Shown here piece after piece: positions 57,052 to 64,000 of a stretch of 64,000 nt of DNA. The number at the start of each line of letters is the position of its first letter. Within the stretch, counting starts at the first letter, position 1. The notes below the pieces were generated by a model. That model saw only the letters and a program-made list of their open reading frames with translations. It did not search any database and was not told where the DNA came from. The stretch is from Nitrospira sp. Lineage in GTDB: Bacteria > Nitrospirota > Nitrospiria > Nitrospirales > Nitrospiraceae. Position numbers and translations under genes: made by a program. The stretch covers positions 34,276 to 98,275 of the forward strand of contig VGXC01000006.1 in NCBI GenBank assembly GCA_016873495.1, given 5' to 3'.

Positions 57052-58908
57052 TTAATGCCCCCGGTAGCCATTCGTGATCGGCATGCGGCGATCCTTGCCG
57101 AAAGCCCGATGCGTGATCTTGATCCCGATCGGCGCCTGCCGCCGCTTGTACTCGCTGCCGTCTACCAGCCTGATCACCCGGCAGACGGTGCCCGGATCGA
57201 ACCCCATCGCAATGATTTCTTCCGCCGACTTGTTTTCTTCCACATAGGCTTTGAGAATCGGGTCCAACACTACATAGGGGGGCAGGGAATCCTCGTCTTT
57301 CTGCCCCGGAGCCAACTCCGCGGTCGGCGCCCGTTCGATGGTCCGCTTGGGGATCACCGCTCCTCCCGAAGCCCGACGATTGCGCAAGCGCGCAAGGTCG
57401 TAGACCATCGTCTTCGGGACGTCTTTGATCACCGCAAACCCTCCGGCCATGTCTCCATAGAGCGTCGCATACCCCACGCTCATCTCGCTCTTGTTGCCCG
57501 TGGTCAGGACGAGATACCCGAACTTATTCGAGAGCGCCATCAACAAATTGCCGCGAATCCTGGCTTGCAGATTTTCCTCGGTTGTATCGGATCGACGCCC
57601 CTCAAACGACGCTGCCAAGGATCGCAGGTAGGATCGGAACGTTCGGGTGATCGGGATGGTACGGGTCCTGATCGCCAAACGCTCCGCCAGCTCGGCGACA
57701 TCTTCACGACTGTCGCGGGAAGTGTATGGAGACGGCATGAAGACCCCTACGACATTTTTTGAGCCCAGCGCATCCACCGCAATGGCCGCCGTGAGGGCCG
57801 AGTCCACACCGCCGCTGAGCCCGATCACCACCTGGCCAAACCCGTTCTTCCGCACGTAATCCCGGACTCCAAGGGTCAGCGCCTGATAGACTTCCTCCAC
57901 AGGATCGAGGGGAACCGGCTCCGCCGGCATGACCGGCGCGCGATTCCTCACCGCAGAAGGACCGGACACGACGATCCGGTCTACGTCAGCCAAAGACCGC
58001 CCGGCGGCCCATTTTCGGCGGACTTGGCCCATGCGCGCGCGGGCCACCGCCCCAACGTCCAGATCGGCGATCAGAAAGTCCTCTTCGAACGCCTTCCCGC
58101 GAAGAATCACCTCGCCGCCTTGGTCAAAGACCAGGCTGTTTCCATCGAACACCAACTCGTCCTGCCCCCCGATGGTGTTGGTATAGGTAACGATCACCCC
58201 ATTCTCCCTCGCACGGGTCGCCAGCATCTGCTCGCGCAGCCTGGTCTTGCTCACATGAAACGGCGAGGCGTTGATGTTCACGATCACTTCAGCACCGGCC
58301 ATCGCTTGAACGCGGGTCGGTCCATCCGGAAACCAAATGTCCTCGCAAATATTGACTCCGACGGTGGTTCCGTTCAGCACGATCACCGGAATGCGTCGGC
58401 CCGGATGGAAGTACCGGCGCTCGTCGAACACTCCGTAATTGGGCAAATACCGCTTGCCATACGTCGCGACCAGACGTCGGTCCGCAATGACGGCTGCGGC
58501 ATTGCAGATTTCCTGTGCTCCGACAGACACAACCCCGGGAGGCGCGGGCCGACTTTCAGACACCGCCCCTTCGCTCACGCAGCCCACCACGGCATTGAGA
58601 CCGCGACAATGCGTGGCCACCTCCCGCAACGCACGTTTGCTATCACTCAGAAACTTCGGATTCAACAGCAAATCTTCCGGGGGATAGCCGGTAATCACCA
58701 GTTCCGGAAAAGCGACCAGATCGACCCGGGCCTTTCGGGCCTCCCGCAGCCATCCGGTGACGCGCCGCACATTCCCCGGCAGGTCCCCGACGGTCGAATT
58801 CATCTGTACCATGGCGATGCGAAACCGTCGCAAGCCCGACCTCGCTCCATCCGGGGCAAAAAAAAACGCCCTCCGCCCCCGTTCACTATCTGGGGCCGAG
58901 GACGTCAT
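57052..58908 (-). CDS. nadE: Glutamine-dependent NAD synthetase NadE
   Basis: Forms NAD from deamido-NAD using glutamine. The N-terminal nitrilase-type glutaminase (about 35-290) has AFPELVITGYPPEDLL with Glu, a Lys, and VNICEDIW with the nucleophilic Cys. The C-terminal synthetase has the PP-loop VIGLSGGVDSALTA and LTTGNKSEMSVGYATLYGD. ATG 58908 with GGAG 9 nt upstream is chosen; an earlier GTG is possible. It uses glutamine, which fits its place ahead of amt-glnB-glnD-glnA. Confidence 0.94.
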   Translation of the reverse strand: MTSSAPDSERGRRAFFFAPDGARSGLRRFRIAMVQMNSTVGDLPGNVRRVTGWLREARKARVDLVAFPELVITGYPPEDLLLNPKFLSDSKRALREVATHCRGLNAVVGCVSEGAVSESRPAPPGVVSVGAQEICNAAAVIADRRLVATYGKRYLPNYGVFDERRYFHPGRRIPVIVLNGTTVGVNICEDIWFPDGPTRVQAMAGAEVIVNINASPFHVSKTRLREQMLATRARENGVIVTYTNTIGGQDELVFDGNSLVFDQGGEVILRGKAFEEDFLIADLDVGAVARARMGQVRRKWAAGRSLADVDRIVVSGPSAVRNRAPVMPAEPVPLDPVEEVYQALTLGVRDYVRKNGFGQVVIGLSGGVDSALTAAIAVDALGSKNVVGVFMPSPYTSRDSREDVAELAERLAIRTRTIPITRTFRSYLRSLAASFEGRRSDTTEENLQARIRGNLLMALSNKFGYLVLTTGNKSEMSVGYATLYGDMAGGFAVIKDVPKTMVYDLARLRNRRASGGAVIPKRTIERAPTAELAPGQKDEDSLPPYVVLDPILKAYVEENKSAEEIIAMGFDPGTVCRVIRLVDGSEYKRRQAPIGIKITHRAFGKDRRMPITNGYRGH

Positions 58909-58950
58909 CGTCCTGATCTCCGGCACGATTGGAGCCGGCTACATACACCC

Positions 58951-58969
58951 GGGAAACGCCCTTGTTCCC
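58951..58969 (-). promoter_or_regulatory. Candidate ANTAR-target hairpin in the nadE leader
   Basis: Minus strand GGGAAC-AAGGGC-GTTTCCC: stem of six pairs with one bulge and a six-base loop AAGGGC. ANTAR targets have hexaloops with A at position 1 and G at position 4, which this loop has. Only one such hairpin is clear; known targets have two in tandem. Confidence 0.35.
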
Positions 58970-58989
58970 CCCCGCGCATTACTAGGGGG

Positions 58990-59019
58990 CTTATAGCACC
59001 GCATCCGAGAACCTGTCAA
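58990..59019 (-). promoter_or_regulatory. Promoter of nadE (and probably the nitrogen operon)
   Basis: Consensus TTGACA (59019-59014), 18-nt spacer, TATAAG (58995-58990). The -35 box overlaps the stop codon of the ANTAR gene. The leader is about 75 nt and contains hairpins, one of which would cover part of the nadE ribosome-binding site. Confidence 0.7.
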
Positions 59020-60290
59020 GGCCTATTGAGGTCTCGACTGCCGGTATGCCGATCAATCCCGATGGCCAGGATCACCGCCTCGGCGATCTCGCGCATGGAC
59101 TTGCGGGTATCCATGCTTTGCCGTTGCATCAGCCGAAACGCCTCCTCTTCCGATATCCCCTTGGCTTGCATCAGACTGCCCTTGGCCCGTTCCACCAGCT
59201 TCCGCACCTCGAGCGCCTCTTGCATTTCAAAGGACTTTTCCACCAGCTTGGTGTTCTCGATCGCGATCGCCGCCTGATTGGCAATGGCCTGCAGAACCTT
59301 GATCTCTTCCGACGTAAAGCTATGCGGGACGGAGGTATAACTGTTGATCAGGCCGACCGCCCGATCTCGAATCAGCATGGGCACGGAAAGCAAGGAACAG
59401 AGCCCTTCTCTTCGCGCCATCTCCGGATACATGTAGTCCCGTTCCTTGGTGACATCCGGCACAATGATGGATCGGCGCTCCTGCACCGCGCGGCCGCTGA
59501 TGCTTTGCCCCAGCTTCAAGCTGGGCTTCCGGCGGTACTGTTCGCTCAGGCTCTGAGTCGCCATAATGCGCAGCTCTCCTGAGGCCGGCTCCAATAACAT
59601 AATCGAACAGATCTTCGAGTTCATCATCTGCGCGGTCATCGTAACGATCAACTGCAAGACATCCTCGATCAAACGGTTCGAGGCCACGGTCTCAGAGACT
59701 TGGGAGAGGGTATCCACCTGGAGCGCCTTGCGCGACATCTCCGCATAGAGACGGGCGTTCTCAATCGCCCCGCCGACCTGATTCGCAATCGTGGTTAAAA
59801 GCGCCAACTCGTCGGGCCGGTACCGTTTGGGCCGCTTGTGCTGCACATTGATTACGCCCACCACTTCTTTTTTGGTCAGGATGGGCACCGACACGAATGC
59901 CTGATACCGGTCTTCCGGAAGATTATGAAAAAACTTGAACCGGGGGTCGTCATTGGCGTTGCTGGGAATCACCACACGCGTCCGCTCGCGCGCCACCCAG
60001 CCGGTGATCCCCTCACCGAGACCGATCGTAATCCGCCCGATCAGCTTGGGATGGGGGTTCTTGGAGGCCCGCAGGATTAACTCCTCGCGGCTCTCGGAGA
60101 GCAAATACAAGAGACAGGCATCGGCCCTGGTCACCTCGACGACCATCTCGACGATGTGCCGCAGCACCGCCTCGAGGTCCAACGTCGCGCTAATCGATTC
60201 ACTGATGCGGTGCAGAACATCGACCTCGCGCGTTTTTTCACGCAAGGCGCGTTCCAAAGCCTGGACGGATTGAGGACGCTTCGTCGCCAT
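59016..60290 (-). CDS. GAF-GAF-ANTAR RNA-binding antiterminator
   Basis: Cytoplasmic regulator of 424 residues. Two GAF domains (about 35-185 and 205-355; GLGEGITGWVARERTRVVI and LGQSISGRAVQERRSIIV) are followed by a C-terminal ANTAR domain (about 365-415: VERAKGSLMQAKGISEEEAF, MRQ-like QRQSMDTRKSMREIAEAVI). ANTAR proteins bind paired hairpins in leader RNA and prevent termination; many control nitrogen genes. It lies directly upstream of nadE-amt-glnB-glnD-glnA. The GAF ligands are unknown. Confidence 0.9.
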   Translation of the reverse strand: MATKRPQSVQALERALREKTREVDVLHRISESISATLDLEAVLRHIVEMVVEVTRADACLLYLLSESREELILRASKNPHPKLIGRITIGLGEGITGWVARERTRVVIPSNANDDPRFKFFHNLPEDRYQAFVSVPILTKKEVVGVINVQHKRPKRYRPDELALLTTIANQVGGAIENARLYAEMSRKALQVDTLSQVSETVASNRLIEDVLQLIVTMTAQMMNSKICSIMLLEPASGELRIMATQSLSEQYRRKPSLKLGQSISGRAVQERRSIIVPDVTKERDYMYPEMARREGLCSLLSVPMLIRDRAVGLINSYTSVPHSFTSEEIKVLQAIANQAAIAIENTKLVEKSFEMQEALEVRKLVERAKGSLMQAKGISEEEAFRLMQRQSMDTRKSMREIAEAVILAIGIDRHTGSRDLNRP

Positions 60291-60301
60291 AGAATTTCCG
60301 G

Positions 60302-61414
60302 TTAGGATCGCGCCTCACGCCCAAGGTTCGAAAACCATTCCTTCACGGCAGGCCGTTCAATGGGGACGATCGTGACACGGCCGACCTGGACCGGCAGCAC
60401 GCAGTGCAATCGGCCGCCGGCCATCTTCTTATCATGCTGCATGGCGCCCCACAATTCAGAAAATCGCGCCACAGGCAAGGTATCAGGCAATCCGGCCGCG
60501 CGCACCAGGGACCGCTGACGACCCACCAGGGCCTGCGAACAGAGGCCAAGATGCCTGGCCAGACTGGCTTCTTGAACCATGCCAATGGCCACCGCCTCGC
60601 CGTGGATCAACTTGCGATAGCCCCCAAGGGATTCCAGGGCGTGCCCCACCGTATGGCCATAGTTGAGCACACGTCTCCGGTCGGACTCCCGTTCGTCCTC
60701 CATCACCACCGATGCCTTAATCTGGCAGGAGCGAGTGACAATGTGCACGACTCGGCTCGGCTCCATCGCCAGCAGTTCTTTCATATGTCGCTCGATATAG
60801 GTAAAAAACTCCGCATCTTCGATCATGCCGTATTTGATCACTTCGGCCAACCCAGCGACCCATTCGCGCGTCGGCAACGTGCCGAGCGTCGTCGGATCAA
60901 TCAGCACCAGCCTCGGCTGGTGGAAGGCGCCGATCAGATTCTTGCCCAAGGCATGATTGACTCCTGTCTTGCCGCCGACGCTTGAATCCACCTGGGACAC
61001 GAGCGTGGTGGGCACCTGCACAAAGGGAATTCCCCGCACAAACAAGGCCGCGGCAAACCCGGCCAAGTCGCCGACCACTCCGCCGCCCAAGGCAACGACG
61101 AAAGAACCACGTTCGAATCGTTCCTTGGCCAAGCGATTCAGAATGGCCGCCGTCCAGCGTAAGGTCTTCGCTCGCTCGCCGTCCGGCACCAGGATCACCG
61201 CGACCTGATACCCGGCCGCTTTCAGCGAGCGCAGCGCGGCCTTTCCATAAAGGCGGCCTACCACCGGATTCGTGATGACGGCAACTTTTCCGGAACACCC
61301 GATGCCCCGGAGTCGGCCACCGATCTCATGCAGAAGGCCGGCCTTGATGACAATGTCATAGCTCCGTTCGGCCAAGGAGACTTTGACGCATTGTTCGGCG
61401 GTGGAAGACTGCAT
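60302..61414 (-). CDS. aroB: 3-dehydroquinate synthase AroB
   Basis: Second step of the shikimate pathway, NAD- and metal-dependent, 370 residues. Motifs: FVVALGGGVVGDLAGFAAALF, VPTTLVSQVDSSVGGKTGVN, KNLIGAFHQPR and RRVLNYGHTVGHALE with metal-binding His. ATG 61414. Adjacent to aroC, with 112 bp between them. Confidence 0.97.
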   Translation of the reverse strand: MQSSTAEQCVKVSLAERSYDIVIKAGLLHEIGGRLRGIGCSGKVAVITNPVVGRLYGKAALRSLKAAGYQVAVILVPDGERAKTLRWTAAILNRLAKERFERGSFVVALGGGVVGDLAGFAAALFVRGIPFVQVPTTLVSQVDSSVGGKTGVNHALGKNLIGAFHQPRLVLIDPTTLGTLPTREWVAGLAEVIKYGMIEDAEFFTYIERHMKELLAMEPSRVVHIVTRSCQIKASVVMEDERESDRRRVLNYGHTVGHALESLGGYRKLIHGEAVAIGMVQEASLARHLGLCSQALVGRQRSLVRAAGLPDTLPVARFSELWGAMQHDKKMAGGRLHCVLPVQVGRVTIVPIERPAVKEWFSNLGREARS

Positions 61415-61526
61415 ACTTCACCTGTCGGCACAACGGGAGCGGCCCTGCCCTCCCGGTACAAGACGGGCTCAGAGGGGGCAATACACCAACGTAAAGATCG
61501 GGGATGGTACCACAGCGCGGAAGAAA

Positions 61527-62687
61527 CTAAAAGTTTTTGACGTAGGCCTGGTAGGCGTCGAAATTGCGCTTCATCTCTTCAAGGCTATCGCCACCGAATT
61601 TATCAACCAGGGCATTCGCCATCTCAAAGGCGACGACTGCCTCCCCGACTACGCCCGCCGCCGGAACGGTACAGATGTCGGACCGTTCCACGGTCGCATC
61701 GAACGGTTCTTTGGTTTCAATGTCCACGCTCTTCTTGGGACTGTAGAGGGTCGAGATCGGTTTCATGGCCACCCGCAGGACGATCGGCAAGCCGTTGGTG
61801 ATGCCTCCTTCTAACCCTCCGGCATTGTTGGTGTGACGGACAAACTGCTGCCCTGGCTTGTCGTAATAGATATCGTCGTGGACTTCGGACCCGAATCGGC
61901 GCGCGGCTTCAAACCCCATGCCGATCTCCACGCCCTTCATCGCCTGGATGCTCATCGCCGCCATGGCTAATCTTGCGGAAAGTCGTCGGTCCCACTGAGT
62001 ATAGCTGCCCAGGCCTATGGGAGCGTTCGTCACCACCACTTCGAACACGCCCCCCAGAGTGTCGCCTTTGTGCTTGGCAGTCCGGATCCGCTCGACCATC
62101 TGCGCCCCCGCTTCCGGATCTGGCGAGCGCACATCGGAAGTTTCTGCCTGCCGGTAGGCTTCGAGAGAGTCATCGCTGCGCTTGGCCACAATGTCGCCGA
62201 TTTGCACCGTGTAGCTCAACACCTGCATGCCGAATTGGGCCAATAATGCCTTGGCAACCCCTCCGATCGCCACGCGGATTGCCGTTTCGCGAGCGCTGGC
62301 CTTCTCGAGCACGTTGCGGATGTCGCGGTGGCCATACTTAATCGCCCCAACCAAGTCCGCATGGCCCGGCCTGGGCCTGGTCACGACCTTCTCGGTAGAG
62401 GTCGGCCCCGGCTCGGCCGCCATGACATCCTTCCAATTTTCCCAATCCTTATTGGCGATCAGAAGCCCGATCGGATTGCCCAGGGTTGCGCCCTTGCGGA
62501 CCCCACAAGCGAATTCGACCCGATCCTGTTCGACGCGCATACGGCCGCCACGGCCATACCCCTTCTGGCGGCGAGCCAGGTCGCGATTGACGTCCTCAGC
62601 CGTCAACGGAAGACCGGCCGGCACCCCCTCCAGGACCGCCAGCAGATACTTGCCGTGTGATTCCCCGCCGTTCAAATACCGCAACAT
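61527..62687 (-). CDS. aroC: Chorismate synthase AroC
   Basis: FMN-dependent last step of the shikimate pathway, 386 residues. It begins LRYLNGGESHGKYLLAVLEG, with RRQKGYGRGGRM and PRPGHADLVGAIKY, then GGLEGGITNGLPIVLRVAMKP. Normal length. It follows the pilQ remnant and precedes aroB. Confidence 0.97.
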   Translation of the reverse strand: MLRYLNGGESHGKYLLAVLEGVPAGLPLTAEDVNRDLARRQKGYGRGGRMRVEQDRVEFACGVRKGATLGNPIGLLIANKDWENWKDVMAAEPGPTSTEKVVTRPRPGHADLVGAIKYGHRDIRNVLEKASARETAIRVAIGGVAKALLAQFGMQVLSYTVQIGDIVAKRSDDSLEAYRQAETSDVRSPDPEAGAQMVERIRTAKHKGDTLGGVFEVVVTNAPIGLGSYTQWDRRLSARLAMAAMSIQAMKGVEIGMGFEAARRFGSEVHDDIYYDKPGQQFVRHTNNAGGLEGGITNGLPIVLRVAMKPISTLYSPKKSVDIETKEPFDATVERSDICTVPAAGVVGEAVVAFEMANALVDKFGGDSLEEMKRNFDAYQAYVKNF

Positions 62688-62706
62688 GGTGGGCGTCTCA
62701 AACCGG

Positions 62707-63873
62707 TTAGCTTTTCACAATGGTAGGGGTGAGGAAGATCAGCAGTTCCGTCTTCTGCACCTGCTCGGATTTGTTCTTAAACAGCCAGCCGATTACCGGC
62801 AAGCGCGACAGGAATGGCAGCCCTGTTACCGTGTTGCTTTGGGTGTCTTCGATGATTCCCCCGATCACCATAGTCTCTCCGTCACGCACCAGCACTTGCG
62901 TCAACGCTTCCTTCTTCGTAATGATCGCACCGGCGGTGGTCTGCGCGCCCGGGGCGTTTCTTGTGGCCTTGACCTTCAACAAGATTTGCTTGCCGATTTC
63001 CTTGGGATCCCTGGATGTGATCTGCGGCGTCACCTGGACTGACAGTAATGCGTCCACGAACGTCGTCTGGGTTCCCTGCAGCGAAGTCGTTTGATAAGGG
63101 ATGGATTGCCCTTGTTCGATCTTTGCCTCCCGCTTGTCGAGGGTGGTGATCTTAGGGGCGGCGATGACTTTTGTCAAACCGAGCTGCTCTCCGGCCGACA
63201 GGCGCAGATCCAGTAGTGCGCCGTCACCCGTCGCTTTTCCGAATGTAAAACCAGCTGCTGGAAGCGCAGCCACGCCGCCGACTGCGGCAGGAAGATTGAC
63301 AAGAAAGTTGCCGGTCTGGTTGCCGAATGAATCGGTGCTGGCGGACTGTCCCCTGAAATTTGACACGCGGTTCTGAGACAAGCTCGACAAGCTCTGAAAT
63401 CCCCATTGGACGCCGAGCGAACGGGCGTAATTCGTGTCGGCCTGGACGATTCTGGCTTCGATCTGGATTTGCGGCACCTCTAGGTCCAACTCGCGGACGA
63501 GTTGCGCAAACGCGGCAATGCGGGATTCCGTGTCCTGAATAACCAAGGCGTTGCTCGCGGGATTTAGATTCAGCTGGCCTCTGGGACTGAGATACTGCCG
63601 AAGAGTCGCTTGGATTTCTGACGCCGGTACGTTCTGCACATAGATCACACGGGTGACCAGATCTTCAGCCTTGACCTTGGACTCCTTGGCTTTCGCCTCC
63701 TCATCCTGCTGCTTGGCAATATTGGACAGGGTATCGATCCAGACTATGTTGCCCTCCCGGATCATCCCCAAATTGTTCATCTTCAGCAGCATGTCCAGAG
63801 CCTGGTCCCAGGGCACATTGACCAATTTCAATGTGACCTTCGCCTTAACCCCTTCGCCAACCACAATGTTAAA
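62707..63873 (-). pseudogene. pilQ: PilQ secretin, C-terminal part, cut by an insertion
   Basis: Type IV pilus outer-membrane secretin. About 388 codons remain: the last part of a secretin STN-like region (NIVVGEGVKAKVTLKLVNVP), an N1-type domain (VIYVQNVPASEIQATLRQYLS), and the secretin domain (VPQIQIEARIVQADTNYARS, SVQVTPQI and LPFLSRLPVIGWLF). The upstream half, with signal peptide and AMIN domains, is missing: homology stops at about 63873, and an in-frame TAG follows at 63885-63883. The break coincides with the end of a putative insertion sequence. The fragment is probably not functional. Confidence 0.8.
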
Positions 63874-64000
63874 GGAGCTTGTCTAGTTTTGGAAGTCTTT
63901 TTATGCTGAAGCATGGCCTCTTCCTTGTTGCCCAGGACTCATTTGTCGACCCGACAACTCCGGGCATTGATTCGGCTCTTTGCTTTGGAGGTCCCCGCCA
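63874..64000 (+). mobile_element. End of a putative IS1595-type insertion sequence with transposase start
   Basis: From 63874 (GGAGCTTGTCTAG) the sequence no longer matches pilQ. A plus-strand frame from ATG 63913 runs open to the window edge and begins MASSLLPRTHLSTRQLRAL, then IRLFALEVPA, which resembles the N-terminal region of IS1595/ISXO2-type transposases. Only 29 codons are visible, so the family call is tentative. The far end and target duplication are outside the window. Confidence 0.5.

Overview
The window is GC-rich bacterial chromosome, densely packed, and about nine tenths of it reads on the minus strand. Gene content points to a Nitrospira-like member of the Nitrospirota: cobalamin salvage and late biosynthesis, a bacillus-type PurS/PurQ/PurL purine set, cyanase with a nitrate/cyanate-type ABC transporter, three ammonium transporters, an octaheme cytochrome c with a Rieske/cytochrome b pair, and a NarK-type porter. 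This assignment is by gene content only. There is no amo, nxr, rRNA or tRNA in the window.

Layout. 29-11220: cobalamin region, btuF-btuC-btuD and btuB-cobB-cobO-(CWC)-bluB-pduO-cobQ, each half preceded by a cobalamin riboswitch. 11439-18001: small or uncharacterised genes (membrane-anchored protein, SemiSWEET, DCC protein, methyltransferase, TPR protein, beta-lactamase-fold protein, TlpA-like protein). 18191-27169: purine cluster purB-purC-x-purS-purQ-(M23 peptidase)-purL-purF, in which a HepT/MntA toxin-antitoxin pair sits between a leftover purL 5' fragment and a purL whose 5' end has been rebuilt. 27265-34410: nusB-ribH-ribBA, narK-like, rpoH, groES-groEL. 34509-38575: two head-to-head GlnE-like genes. 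39845-45777: wHTH-amt-Rieske-cytochrome b-octaheme cytochrome c-amt operon. 46053-50927: cynS, ABC transporter and a NifA-like sigma-54 activator. 51135-60290: nadE-amt-glnB-glnD-glnA with a GAF-GAF-ANTAR antiterminator gene directly upstream. 60302-64000: aroB, aroC and a pilQ cut by what looks like the end of an IS1595-type insertion sequence.

How it fits together. The most striking unit is a nitrogen-acquisition regulon. A sigma-54 promoter matching consensus (45843-45857) and, about 80 bp upstream, a 24-bp palindrome containing TGT-N10-ACA (the NifA upstream activator pattern) precede the operon that couples two Amt channels to a Rieske/cytochrome b and an octaheme cytochrome. A NifA-like activator without a GAF domain is encoded 4 kb away, next to the cyanate genes. 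I infer quinol-driven reduction of nitrite to ammonium for assimilation, feeding the GlnA/GlnB/GlnD/GlnE system. The Rieske protein has Asp where the first His ligand should be.

A second theme is a family of heptanucleotide-phased, mostly palindromic repeats, often 13 units or 91 bp. They sit at gene ends, supply stop codons, lie inside both cobalamin riboswitches, and are inserted in frame into cobB, and in a short form into cobQ. A different palindromic interspersed repeat occurs at 3184-3373 and 13737-13860.
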